NCBI GenBank assembly: GCA_002049455.2 | Contig: KV919018.1 | Span: forward strand, 51,321 to 115,320 | Length of the DNA: 64,000 nucleotides | From: Porphyra umbilicalis | Lineage: Eukaryota > Rhodophyta > Bangiophyceae > Bangiales > Bangiaceae | Direction of reading: 5' to 3' | Shown here: piece by piece, positions 9,545 to 22,192 of the stretch | How the letters are laid out: each line of letters begins with the position of its first letter | Position numbering within the stretch: the first letter of the stretch is position 1 | Made by a program: the position numbers and the translations under genes | The notes under the pieces: generated by a model | What the model saw: only the letters and a program-made list of their open reading frames with translations | The model's database searches: none | What the model was told of the DNA's origin: nothing

Positions 9545-12500
9545 AACGATGCGGCCCGCACCGCCGCGGGTCGGCGCGGGCGGGGCGGCCGCACACAGCG
9601 GCGGGTGCACCCTGTCGGCGTGGAGCGCGGTGGGGACGCTTGCAGGCGGCCGACGCGCTGCGTGCCCTCACCAACAAAACAATGAAAGCAGAGACCCGGG
9701 CCGTGTGGGTGGGTGGCGCGCCGCGCGCGCGCGCGCGACGCGCGCCGCCGCCGCCCGTCCTAAGCGGGTGGCAAGTACGCGGGTGGCGGTGGCGCCGTCG
9801 GCCACGGGCACCGGCCGCCGTCGCGCGCCGCTGCCGGCGCGCGATCGCCATGGTGCGAGGGGCGGCGGGCGACAAACCGTCCGCCGCAGCTGCGTGCCAC
9901 TGCAGTGGCAGCGGCAGCCGCGCCCGTGGCCCGCGGGGCAGCAGACTGTGGCCGGCGGCGCGCGCGGCGACGCCTGCGGCGCTACAACCGCCCCCCCCCC
10001 CTGGTCGCAGCTGCGGCCGCCGCCACATGGCGCCACGCCGTAACCGCCGTCGATTGTGTCTGTGCGCCGCCGCCCGCGGTGGGGCGCGTCCTCCGCGTCA
10101 CCGCAGAGCGCCGCCACGGCTCGCCGTCATCCCCGCCCCTACCGCGTCCACGAGTCTCAGTGTGTTTTGGTGTGTTTTTTTTGCCAGTCACTGCGCGCCT
10201 ATGCCCGTGGTGGGGCGTGCCGCTTGCGCGTTCATGGTCCATAGTGGAGCGCGCCGCCCGCGCCTTCTTGGCGCGCCCCAGGGCGCGCCTGCCCCCTCCG
10301 CTCCGGCCGTATCCGCCGACAGCGACCACGTCTTCTTTTTTTGTTTCCACCACCGACACACCAGCAGCAGCCCCACAGCCGCCTGAGTGCACCGCCGTAG
10401 GAGATATGGTAAGGAGACCCGCGATAGGCAGTGGGCGGCGCCTGCACCGGCGTGCGACCCCGACGACATCGCCGCCACTACCGGCGGCGAGCACCGGCGG
10501 GTGCGACGTCGGCGGACCACAGGCGCTGCTAGTGGCCGACCCGGTAGGCCGCTCTCTCCGCCTCTAGTCCTGTGCTGGATCGACTACCTGCCATGGCTCG
10601 TCGTGACCGTCACCACCAAAGCGACGCGCCGCGTCTGGTGCCCCTACGCACCAGCGTCTGCCCCCCTACATGGGGCATCGCGCCACCCACAACGTCATTC
10701 ACCGCGCTTGCGAGACTCACCGAGTGACGCCGCCACTTAGCAGCTTTCTGGGCGTGCCGGCCGCCGGCGGGGGCACCCGCGCAAGCGCCGATGGGGCGCT
10801 TCGCGGCACAGCGCCGGGTCTCCCCAGGTCCTTTCCCACCCACCCCGGACGAAGACCCGCCAGGTTTACCCTCCAGCCCGACGCGTGGTGCGCGCGCAGG
10901 TCCCTTGCTGGAGACGGAGTAGCCGCCGTGGCGCGGGCGGCTCACCTAACGATACCACCGAAGCAGCTTCTTCGCGGCACCGCCCCTGCAAAGGTGCTGT
11001 TGCGCCATTGCCGGGCCCCCCCCACACGGGCGGACCATACACTTCCAGCGTGGCCCCGCCACGCCCAGAGGGCGGTGGGTTGGGTGTCCGCGGCGGCGGT
11101 CGCGGCAACTGTCGGTGCCTAGTCCCTCGATCCTCTACCAGCGCCGTTGCCGACGCCAGGCGGGTAGTGGCCCCGGCTGCACCCAACCAGCTAGCCGTTT
11201 ATGCAGCGCCGAGCGGCAACCCGGCGGAGGGAGCCTGTCGGCTGACGGCGGCTCGCGGTGGGAGGGGGTGGGGAACAAGGGGATGACGGCGACACGCTTG
11301 TCACGTGCTGCCCTCGCTCTCGGCTCCCGACCGCGGGCTGTGGGCGGTGGACGCGGTCGGCGGACCAGTCGGTTGCAGGGAGGCAAAGGACCTCGCTGCG
11401 GTGCGCTACTCGGCGGGGGGGGCGCGCCGAGTCGCGCGGCTGCCTCTGTTGACACTTGTCGCGTTGACGCCGGGCGCCGCCCCATTCGTCCGGTCGCGCC
11501 TGGTAGCAAAGGACGAGGCCCTCGTCCCGTGTCAGCACCACCGTCGCGTCCGCGCGTGGGCGCGACGTGGCAGCGTCGTGGCCCCGTCCTCGACTTGCTT
11601 GTTTGAGATAGGCCGCGGGCCTTGCCCGAGGGTGTGGGCCTGTTCATTGTCGCTGGCTGGCTGGGGTGCCATGGACATTCGGGGGCCATTGGTCATAGAA
11701 GGGCGGTACTATGACACCCCGTCGCTCCCAAACGTACAGTACCCGCCCTGCGGTCGTATGGCATGCGAAGCAGGCCGGGTGACAACGGTTCGGGCGGGAG
11801 TGGAGGGCATACGCAGAAATACGAGATGTACCAGGGGGGGGTGGGTCAGTGGGGGGGAGGAGGACCAACTTCGACATGACAAAAACATACCCGTGAAAGC
11901 GCACTGCGTTGTCTGAGTTACTGCAACACCCACCCCTGCGACCCGGCGTGTATGGAGGGGGAGCAGCCGTGCCAGTGTGGCCACGGTAGCGAAGCGGGGG
12001 CCCACCCGAGCGTCGAAGTAGCCATGTGGGCGGGGAGTTCTGGCGGGGGGGGCAGCAAAGATCAAGACGGATGGCGCCGCGGCATTTCTCTGATGCACCC
12101 ACCCTCTCGGGACGCGCAGTGCGAACGCAGATCACGGTGCCATACTCGGGACCGAAACGGGCACTGTTGTAGCCACGACGGCGGAGCGCGTGGCCGCCCT
12201 AGATGGTACTACGACCGGTGTGGAAGGCGTGGGGGGGGAGGGTAGGGGTGCGTACCGAGCGGAGGTGCGCCCACCGTCGACGACGGAGGCATCCCCCTTG
12301 GGTTTGGCGGCCGACGCTTGCGACAGGGTGCGGCTTCCAGGGCGGGTGGCGACAGGAGCCGCCAGCTGGGCCCGGCGGCCCGGCGTGCCAAGGGGCCGGG
12401 CCGTTGTTCGGGAAAAGGCGCACGGCTGTTGGCTCTGGGCGGGCATCCAGTGGGGGTCGATGGGCCCGCGAGACTCGTCGAGATCCTCGAGCAGTCACGC

Positions 12501-13160
12501 CAGCTGATTGGGCCGAGGGGCCGACTCTGTCCGCCCGTTCCGCTGTGCGCGTGGCAAGCACAAGTTCCACGAGGTGCAAGGTCCTGCTTGAGCGACTCGG
12601 CGAAGGGGGGGCTTGTGGCGACCAGCCGCGTGCTGCCATCGTGCGCCGCCTTGCTGTGAGGGGGTGACTGTCTGCCGAGTTGTTTTGTGGGTGTATCCGT
12701 ACCGCGGCGCGCGGGGGAGAGAAGGAACGCAGATACGAGGCAAGCGTGAGGCGAGGCAGACGATTCTGTGCCACAGACGCCAATGACTCGCAAGCTTGCA
12801 TGAGTGAGCTCCATAGGGACGCCGACGTTCGGGGGCAGGTGACGCGGGCGCGTCACAGCTCAGAGTGGTCAAGAGAACGACGAACGCGGGTGTTTATGTA
12901 GCACGGCACCATGACGGGCGGGTGCCTCGCGGCATCATGGGATGGCACCTCGCTGATGGTACTTCCCTTTCGTAGGGGGCTCTCCTCCTGAGTCGCCCAG
13001 TCACGAGTTCAGGCTCAGCAAGACACGGCCCAAGCATCTTCGCCTGTGTCCCATCCCTTCTCAACGTAGGTGGGGACCCTCTCTTCTTCTTGGTTGTGTT
13101 CATCCCACCCGACCACGGTGCGGAGTTCTTGAGGCTACGGAAGGATCCGAGAAACAGCGT

Positions 13161-13198
13161 TTGTTTTTTTCCTGCATGTAGTTTTTTTCCTGCATGTA
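13161..13198. repeat. Two tandem copies of an 18-bp T-rich unit
   Basis: The unit GTTTTTTTCCTGCATGTA occurs twice in direct succession. It lies in non-coding sequence and has no evident function. Confidence 0.7.
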
Positions 13199-16100
13199 TT
13201 CAAGGGGCAATACCGATGCGGTGGCTGCTTGGTCTTTACCCTACAGCGAGTGCCTCGAGAGATGATGCATGTCGAAGGAAGACAGAAAGACGTTTAGCTT
13301 GGCTTCTATGACTGTAGTCATCGTGTTCCTGTACTCGTTTCACTAAGAGCACAGACCTGATCTGGGATAGACGGAAGCGGTTGGCCGGCAGTTTGAAGAG
13401 TGCCTCGCTGGCGAGATACTACATATTGCAGCGAGCAGAACACGACGATTGAGAGGTTGCTTCCAGAAAGGAAACAGTCCGGCAGGGAAACAGCGCGACT
13501 GAAGCCCAAGAGGGCGGCTCAGATGCTTGCGAGTTCCCTACCGAGTTCCTATGAGATGGTGGAAGAGCAAGTCCATGAAAGGCACTCGCACGTCATCGTA
13601 GCTGAGAAGGACGACTGATACCACCGTCGTAGCCCTGGCTCGCGCACTCGTGAACAGTAGCATCCGAACCGGAGACCTTTTGGGACGTCTGTGGTGAGGG
13701 TTTCCTGTGGGAAGGGTAGCACGAGGTGTCATGGGCGAGGGGGGGGGAGCGTGTCAGCGAGCTACAGACCGCTCGTGGCCAACGGCGATACTTATGGTAT
13801 GAACGGGCGAGGGCTAGTCGCATCTATGGTCGCCGCACAGCGGCCAAAGGACGGCCTTTTTCACTTCATGCGGAACGTTTTCTGTTTGCATTGTATGGGC
13901 AATGGCTGTGCGTTTTTCACACGGTACCGTTACGCTTGTCGGCGGTGGGTCGTTGTACGAACCAGTTTGTGGTCAACTAGAACCCGAAAGGAGCCTCGCG
14001 CCTGAGGGTTCAGTCTGTCCACTGGAGAGCTTTTTTTTGAGGCAGTCGCGGCTCGTCCCGCGCGGCAACACTGTGGGCTCCCCTCTTCGACTATCTCGCG
14101 CAAGTCGTGCAACAATTGCGTGCACGAGCAAGACCAAGGTTCCTAGCTCTGAGAGCGCCGCGCCAGCACCGCATGCTGTCTTTTCAGACAGCACACGCAG
14201 AGAGGTCTTCAAAAAAACAAGACCAGAAGCACCCACCACAACGGACGCGCGTCAGCATCGCTTTTTTCTTCCCCTGGGCGGGAGAGGCATCCCACGCACG
14301 TGAGCGCTCGAGCGGGCGCCGAGAGACGTACAAGGCATGGTCTTCGTGCGGTACAGAGCCGTGGCACCCGCCAGAGGGCATGAAAAGACCTGGCGCAGAG
14401 CGAGCAACAGGTGGCTCGACCACGGGCGATGAGGGCTACACCGCATCCCTACTCGCCATGAGCTCTACCATCTGTATCCAACACGACACGCCTGCACAAA
14501 ATAACATGGTTGTCCTTCTGCGCTGGCACCCCACCGCAATGCAAATCAGGTGTGCGTGCTGCACCAGCCTGCAACGTCATCAGTTGCAGTCGCGGTGCAC
14601 CGGGTGCGCCCCCTGGCGGACAACACAAAAATGCGACGTCTGCGGCTCTCGCAATGGGGGCGGTCGACAGCCCGCCCCTCCAAGAGGGCACGCGCCGCGC
14701 TGCCACCCGCCGGCAGCCTACGCGGAGGCGCCCGGCCGCCCCCGCAACGTGGCGGGCGGTCCAGGACCAGATGCGCCCCCCCCCCCCCTCCCCCGAGCGC
14801 ACAATACATCCACGACTCTCGTCAGCAGGTCCCTTCTCGGTGCCCTGCTGTCAACGAGTGGCCGATGGAGCACCGCCCACCCTGCGCGCACGGCGGGTGA
14901 CCGCCCACGCGCAACAGGAGTGGAGGCCTGACTGTAAGGCGGTGGATCTGGATGGGCTGCGTGCGCTCGGCAGGAAATCGACGCGCCCTATTTTTTCTCT
15001 TTTTGTTTCTGTCTTTCTTTTTCTTCCGCTGCCCCCCTGTTCCTGTTCCTCGTCGCTGCCTCGCTGGCGCGTGATACCGCCCACCTGGGCAGTCGTCACG
15101 GGGAGTGGCCGCTATTCTGCCGCCGCTTGGGGACACGCGGTCGAATCCGCCACCCGTCGCCACGCCCACGCCACGCCTTTTGCGCCCACCGTCCTCCGCC
15201 CGCCGTCGGGCGGGGCCCGCGACGGCGCTGGGCACGCCCGCCCCCGTCACCAGAACCACACACGTGTCACCCGTTTCCAAGCACGGGGACGGGTCATGCA
15301 CGGCCCCGCGCCGACCGGGCCTGCTTCCCGGCCCGTGGGGGGTGGTGTGGGGGGGGTGAGCCCGGCCTCTGCGCCGCAGGGCGCTGCGCAAGGGGGGGGG
15401 GGCTGGCGCCGGGCGGGCGAGTGGGGGGAGAGCCGCGGCGCGGCGCGCTGCGCCGGGCCCGCTTTTTGGCGCGGCGGTCTCGAGAAGCGCCCGCGCACGC
15501 GTGCGCACATCACACGCGGCTGGAGGCGCGCGCCACCTCGCCTTCTGCCGCCGCTGCGCCGTCGCCCGCGGCACCAAGCGCCGCAGCGACCGCGCGCCAC
15601 GCTGAGCCGACACTCGGTGCTCATCCCCCCCCCCCCCCCTCCTCGCCCCGCCCTCCCCGCACACCCACACCCACACGCACCCACCGCCGCCGCCCCACCG
15701 CCGTTGCGGGACCCGCCGCCCCACCGCCGTTGCAGCCCCGCCGCCCGCCGCCCGGCACGCCCCGCGGCCGTTGCGCGGGGCCGGCTGCCGCCGCCGCCGC
15801 CGCCGCCGCCGCCGCGGCCGACGGCGCCGCCGACGGCGGTGCCGCGTGCCCCGCGGCGTGGCACCGCCCGGCCGCGCGACCGTCAGCGGCTGGCGCACCG
15901 CCCCCCCCCCCCCCCCCCCCCCTCCAAGCGCGGCGCACCCCCCTCCTCCCTTCCAGCCCGTGGGCGCCCCCTGAGGTCACCGTGGCCCCGTGAGCCCCCG
16001 TGTCGACTGCGGCGCCAGTGGCGATCCCCCGTTGGCCGCCGCGCGGGTGCCCCCTCTGGCCACGGCGGCCCGGTATTGCCGTCCCGCCCGCCGTCACGCC

Positions 16101-16239
16101 GCGCCGTACGAGTGCCGCGGCCCGCGCCACGCGCGCGCGCGCCACCGCACCCCCGCACCGTCACGCCGCTCCGGTTGGCCGACCGTCGCTGGTCGTCTGC
16201 CGTGTTTGTCGCTACACCCCCGACGCCCCCCCTCGCACC

Positions 16240-16305
16240 CCCCGCCTCCCCCTCCCCCCTTCCCCCCCCCCTCCCCCCTCCCCCCTCCCCTCCTCCCCTT
16301 TCCCA
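16240..16305 (+). promoter_or_regulatory. C/T tract upstream of the second SANT gene
   Basis: A nearly pure pyrimidine stretch on the coding strand (long C blocks interrupted by single T) ends about a dozen bases before the ATG at 16318. Its position matches C-rich leaders of other genes in the window. Initiator or 5'-UTR function is inferred only from position. Confidence 0.35.
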
Positions 16306-16317
16306 TCCGCCGTCGGT

Positions 16318-18212
16318 ATGCCGGCGGGTCCGCCCCCCGGGGCCGCACCGCCGCCCGACGGCCTCGCCCGCCCTACCCCGACGGCTCGTCTGACGCGCCG
16401 GCGCTGCGGTACGCGGCGCTTGCACCGGTCGGGCGGGAGTGGCCCGGTAGCACCGCGGGGGAGGGGGGGCCGCGGGAGCCGGGGGTGCCGCCGCTGCGGC
16501 CGCCGGCTCGTCCCGGACCTTTGCGTCGGCGCCGCCGCCCCCGTGGGGTGCCCGCGCCGGTGGGGGGGAGCGCGCCGGCGATTACGGGCGGCCGTACGAG
16601 GGGAACCCGCGGGAGGGGGCGGGGCCGACCGCCACCGGGGAGTGTGGCCCGCCCTATGCGGGCGGGCGGGCCGGCGACCACCGACCGGCGGCGGTGCACG
16701 CGCGCGGCGGGGGCGGGGGGCTCCCGCCCAATGCGTACCGCCCGTCGGCCACGGACGCGTACGCGGCGGCCTATGGCGACGGCCGTGCGTCGAGGGGCGG
16801 CGGTGGCCCCGCTTTTGACTACATGCAGTCCCACAGGGGAAACCCTCGGTCGGCGGGCGGCGGCAGCGGCGGCGGCGGCGGCAGCGCCCTCGACCCGCGG
16901 CGGCCGGCGGATTTGCGCGGCGGCGGCGGCGGGTGGGGGAGCGCCGCCCCCGCCAACGACCGCCGCCCGTCGTATGGGGACCTGCGGCCCGACGGGCGCG
17001 CCGCCGCGGAGCGTCCACCACCGACGTATGCGGGCGGCTATGACCACGGCGCTGCCGACGGGCGGCCGGCGTTTCCCGATCTCGCGCGTGCCCCAGCCGA
17101 CGACCGGTCGGCGTACGGGGGCCACCAGCGGGGCGCCGTAACGTGGCGGCCGGCGCAGACGGAGCGGCGGCCAGAGTGGCAGGGCGTGGCGGCCGTCGAG
17201 TGGCATCCGCGGCCCGTCGACGACGTGACGCCGGGGTGGGAGGGTGGCGGTGGGGCCACCCGTGGGTGGCCGCGCGCGCCGCCGTCGAGCGACCCGCCGC
17301 CCGCCAACCCGTGGCCCCCGACCCGTGGCGGCAGCGGCGGCGGTGGCGGCGGCGGCGGCAAAGGGCGGCACGCGGGCGGCGGCGACGAGTTGGCTGCGCG
17401 CGCGCTCCCGCCGCCACCCCAGTCGCGCGCCGAAGCCATGGCGCACAGTGGCCGGTGGGTGTCCCCCCCCCCCCGCCCGTGGCGGGTAGCGCTGGTGGTG
17501 GTGTTGGCGACCGCGGTGACGGCGACGATGGTGGCCGCTGGTCGTCTGTGCCGCGGCTGCCGTTTGACCTGTCGCAGCTGGCAGCGATGGGGCCGCCCAC
17601 CGTGTTTGCGCCGCCGGCCATCCCGTTTGCCAACGTCGTGTCGCTGCCGCAGCGTGGCGGCTGCGGGCGCCCGCCGACGGCGGCGGCGAGTGCCGCGCCG
17701 CCGCCGGCGGGGGCCCCCCGCCGCCCGCGCGCGTCGGGCGTCGCCGTCGGGGGTGGCGGCGGCGCCCCGTTTGGCGCCGCCGCGTCCCCGTCCCGCGCGG
17801 CGGCGGGGGCACAGGCCGCGCTCTACGGGCCGGTGGGGGGGGCGCCCCCCCCCCCCGGGGCGCCGACGGCTCGCCGTCGTGCGGGCGGGGGGGCGGCCTG
17901 GCCGCCGCTTCCCCCGCGCGCGCCGCCGACGGCTCCCCGTCGGCGGGCCACCATCCCCGCTGGTCGCTCTCCCCGTCGGGCGCGTCGCCCTACGCGCCGG
18001 CGGCGGCGCCGTCGCCGCTGCCATCGTGGGCGGCGGCCGGCCGCTCGCCGGCGCCCCTGCCGGCGCGGTGGGCGGCGGCCGCGCACCCACCGGGGCCGGC
18101 GCCGCGGCCGCTGGTGCCGCTGCGCCCGGCGGCGGTGGCGGCCGTCCGGGGGGGGGGGGGGGGTTGCGCTCGGTGGTTGCGTCCCCAGAGCGCCCGCCCC
18201 GGCCGCTGTCGA

Positions 18213-18249
<37 letters not shown>

Positions 18250-18270
18250 CGGCGGCGGCGGCGGTGGCGG

Positions 18271-18325
<55 letters not shown>

Positions 18326-20118
18326 GGCGGCGGCGGTGGCGGCAGCGGCACGCCGCACAGCGCGGAGTGGTCGGGAGATAGGAAGGGGACACCCCCAAAG
18401 GTGGGTGCGTTCTCCCCGTGCGCGCCACCCGCGGTGGCGCGCAGCGTCGGTAGCAGCGACGCGTCGCCTGCCGACGGCGGCGCGCCGCCGCCGTCCCCGG
18501 CGCCCGCCGCCGCGGTGCCGCCGTCGCCACCGCCGCCGCCGCTGCCGCCGCTGCGGCCGCCGCCGCCGCCCCACCGGCCGCCGCGGTGTTCGTCACCGCC
18601 ACTGCCCAAGCGGCGGCGGGCCGCGGCGCGAACGGCCGCCGCCAACGGCGACAACCGCAGCGGCTCGACGGCCGACTCGGATGATGAGCCGCTCGTGCGG
18701 CGGCGCGCGACGCTCGGCGCCGCTGCCGCCGCCTTGGCGACGGCCGCGCCCGTGCCCGCCCGCGGCCGCCCACCCGTGGCGCGGCGGTTGGCGGCGACCC
18801 CCCCCCCCGGCGGGCGGGCCCCCGCCCGTTGGCGGTCGACTCCTCCGACGGCGAGTCGCCACCCGTCACGCCGCCCACCCCCCAGGCGGCGGGGGCGGGG
18901 GGCCCCCCCCACCCCCCCCCCCCTTCCCCTCCATCACGTCGCGCGTGCGGGCGGTGCACGCGGCGCTCGAGGACACGTTTTCGCGCCTCGGGGAGCTCCA
19001 CCGCGCGCGGCGCACGCTCCTCGGTCTCCCCCCCGTGTCGGCCGTGACGCAATCGCGGTCGCCGTCGCCAACGCCGCCGCCGCCGCCGCTGCCGACGTCC
19101 CCGCTGCCGCCGCTGCCGCCGCTGCCGCCGTCGCCCCGCCCGGCGGCGCCCGCCGCGGCGGCGGCGGGGGGCGGGCGGCGGAGCCCGCCCCGCCCGCCGC
19201 CACGGCGGCGTGCCGCGTCGCCCCGCGCGTCGGCGCTCGCGGCCGCCGCGGCAGTGACGGCCACCGTTGCGCCCGCCGCGGCGGGCGGCGGCGGCAGCGG
19301 CAGCGGCGTCGGGGGCGGCGGCGGCGGCGGCGGCGGCGGGGTGGGGGGGGGGGGAGCACCCGCCCGCGTGGCGTCTCGTATGCCGACCGCGGGCGGCTGG
19401 CGGGGGCGGCGGTGGTGGCGTCAGCGGGCCTGCCATCGCCGCTACGCCTGGCGGTGGCGGCGGACAATCGGCGGCGGGCGGCGGCGGCGGACGTGGCGTT
19501 GCGGCGGTGTTGTTGGGGGGGCGCCTCGCCGTGGCAGCGACGGCGGCGAATGGCCGGTGGCCGCTGGTTGCCGACGCGGGTGGGGGGCGGGGGGGGGGGC
19601 GCCCTGCGGGGGGGGGTGACTCCCGCGGTGTCCCGTCGGCGGTGGCCGCCGCGCTCGCCGTGCACCGGTTGCACGAGGGCGTTGTGGCGGCCGCCTTGCG
19701 GCGGCGTGCGGCGGCGGCGGCGGACCGCAACGCGCGGCTGGTGGCCACGTACGCGGCGCTCGACGCCGAGTGGCGGCGCGCCCGTGGCGAGACGCCTGCC
19801 GTCGAGCGCGTTGGTGACAGCGGCGATGGCGGCGGCAGCAGCAGCGGCGGCGGCAGCCGGTCGGAGCGCAGCGAGTCGGTCGCGGTCTCCCCGGGGACCG
19901 CGTCGGCGTCGCCCCTGTCGACGGCGTCGCTGCCGCCGCCCGCCGCCGCGGCCGCCGTCGCGGGTGCGGGCGCGGGCGACGACCGCGCGGTGGCGGCTGG
20001 CGCCGACGCGGCACTCGCCGACGGCGTTGCCGCCGCGTTGCGCGGCCACCGCGACGGCGGCGGCTGTGGCGAGGCGGCGACGCGAGGGGTGGTCGGCGCG
20101 CCGGGGACCCCCCCTCAT

Positions 20119-20150
<32 letters not shown>

Positions 20151-22192
20151 GGCCGGCGGGCACGGGCGTGAGGGTGGCGGGCGCAAGCGGCCCCGTTCCC
20201 GCTCCCCGTCGGCGAGCAGCTTGACGCCGCCGGCGCCGCGGGGGCTCGACTTTGCCGCCGCCCACACGGGTCGGCACACGCCGCCCGCCGGCAGAATCGG
20301 CGGTGGGGGCGGCGGCGGCAGCGACGGTGGCGGCCTCCAAGGCGCCGGCGGTGGCGCGGCGGCCACGGCGGCGGCCGCTCACTCGCCGGCGGCGCTCGAC
20401 GAGGCGGCTATGACGGACATTGATTCGTTTCACTCGGCGCTCGTGGCGACGCCGCGGGGGGGGTGGCGCAGGTGGCGGCGGCGGGCGCCACGTCGGCGAC
20501 CGCGCCGCGGGGGGTGGGGGGGGGGCACCGCTCACGGCAGAGGAGGTGGGCGCCGTGCCGGTGCCGCCAGGCGGCGATGGGGCCGTCCCGGCACCGCCGC
20601 TGGCAGACGCTGGCGCGCACGTGCCGCGGGCGGCGGATGCGGCCTGCGCCGCCGCGCTACCGGCCGGCGCGGCTGCCCCCGCGGCGCCCGCGGTGCCGCC
20701 GCCGTCGCTGCCGCCGCCGCCGGCCGAGCCGCCGCTGCGCACGCGCGGCAGCAGCACCGACACTTCGGTCGGCACGCTCGTTGGCGCGCGCACGCGGTCG
20801 GCGGCGGCGGCCGCCAAAGCGGCCGCCGCCAAAGCGTCGGCCACAGAGGGTCTGCCGCCCAAACGCTCGCGCTCCCGCGGCACACGCAGCGGCAGCAGCC
20901 GGGGTGACAGCGCACCGGGTGACGCTGCGGGCGGTCCCCTTGCGGCTGCGGGCCGCGGCGCCACCGCCGCGCCCGCCGCGCGCGCCACCGACGCGGCTGC
21001 AGACACCGAGGCGGGCACGGACTCGTCCGACGACGACGTGTATGACGGCACATGCGCCATCCCCGACCAGCTCCCCCCCGACGCCGGCCGGTGGACGGGC
21101 GGCGGCGTGCGCCTCGACGACCCGCTCGCCGACTACTATGCGCGGCGGGTGGTCAACCCGTGGTCCGCCGCGGAGCGGCTGCTTTTCCTCCGCCGCTACG
21201 CGGCGCAGCCCAAGCAGTTTCGCCGCATCGCGGCGGCGTTCAAACACAAGAGCGTGGCGGATGTGGTCACCCACTACTACGCGGTCAAGCTGCGGCTCGG
21301 CCTCAAGACGCTGCCCGCGCGGGTTGCGGCGGTCGGCACCCGCCGGGGGGCGGCGGCGGCGCTGCTGCGGTCGCTGGCGGCGATCGCGGTGGTGCCGGGC
21401 CGCCGCTCCATGGCCGCCAACTTTGTCGCCGTCGGCGCGCGCGGGGGCGGCTGCGGCGGCGGCGGGGGCGGGATGGCCGCGGGCCCCGCCGCGGTGGGTG
21501 GTGCTGTGGTGGTGGCGGCAGCGGCGGCTGGCACGCCCGGCGGTATGGGAGGCGTCGCCGCGAGGTGTGCCGAGGGCGCGGCGACGGGGTGGGGTGAAGA
21601 GGAGCGCGCGCGGCTGCTCCTTGCGCTCTGCCGCCTTGGGCGGCCACCGGCGGGGGACGCGCCCGACGTGGGCGACGCCATGGACGCGAATGGTGGCGAC
21701 GGCGATGGGGACGGCGACGGTGCTGCAACCGGTACCTTTGCTTTGGACGGCGACGCTGTGGGTGCTGGCGCTGACGGCGACGCTGGCGGCGCCGGTGGCG
21801 CCGGCCGCAGCACAAACACGGTCGCCAATGGCGTCCCGCTCGCCAACGGCGCCGTCCGTGCAATTGACGTAGACAGCGAGGACAGCAGCGACGGCGCCGC
21901 CACCACCGCCGCCAGCGCGCCGTCCCCCCCCATGCCGGCCGCCGCGCTGACCGCCGCCGCTGTCGCCACGCGCTACTGGGCGGCGCTCGCGGCAGCGATT
22001 GGCAGCGGCCGCACGGCTGCCGACTGTCGCCGCTTTTACGGCGCCCACGCCGGTGCGCTGTGCTTGGACGCGTTTGCGACGAGCGGCGGCGCAAGCGGGC
22101 GGGAGGCTGACGACCGACGACGCCATGAGGCGGCGGCGGTCGTTGCGGCGGCGGCGGCGGCCGCGGCGGTCGTTGCCACGGCGTCTGTGTGA
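16318..22192 (+). CDS. SANT/Myb-like domain protein with poly-Gly tract (paralogue B)
   Basis: A probable nuclear regulator paralogous to the 236-5254 gene. The C-terminal part has GGVRLDDPL followed by a SANT domain at about 21161-21292 (WSAAERLLFLRRY, FRRIAAAFKHKS, THYYAVKLRLGLK). A second SANT-like half begins near 21590 (WGEEERARLLLALCRLG) and resumes near 21970 (ATRYWAALAAAIG, CRRFYGAHAGALCLDAF). The same order and the LDAF ending are present in paralogue A. Upstream are Tyr/Gly/Arg-rich disordered sequence (about 16570-17400), a block VPRLPFDLSQLAAMGPP near 17545, poly-Gly at about 18220-18340, a helical block RVRAVHAALEDTFSRLGELH near 18940-19010, and a basic SR-like segment near 20180-20220. 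These blocks lie in different frames, each change falling at a C or G run (about 17465, 17850, 18155, 18905, 19340, 19590 and 20457). The start is the first ATG after the C/T leader; the exon structure is unresolved. Confidence 0.6.
18222..18340 (+). repeat. GGC triplet expansion encoding poly-Gly
   Basis: About 120 bp of nearly pure GGC/GGT triplets lie within the second SANT gene and read as about 40 glycines. Such runs form G-quadruplexes and are prone to slippage, which bears on the frame uncertainty of this gene. Confidence 0.85.

Larger units (their letters stand above)
9545..16317. other. Long intergenic region without a supportable gene
   Basis: This segment of almost 6.8 kb has overlapping open frames on both strands, as expected from high GC, but no recognisable domain. 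Noted content: a tandem 18-bp duplication near 13161-13198; C runs at about 14771-14784, 15627-15641 and 15902-15922; a T/C-rich stretch at about 14990-15060; and a strong C/T tract at about 16240-16305 leading into the next gene. Part of the Pro/Ala-rich sequence after 15600 could be an unrecognised 5' exon of the second SANT gene. Confidence 0.4.

Noticed and set aside
14510-16393. A 627-codon plus-strand frame before the second SANT gene
   Set aside because: Composition is that of GC-rich non-coding DNA with C runs; no conserved block. Only the final part could be an upstream exon of the SANT gene.
18934-21060. A 708-codon minus-strand frame opposite the second SANT gene
   Set aside because: It is antisense to blocks recognisable on the plus strand and contains only Arg/Ala/Pro-rich sequence.
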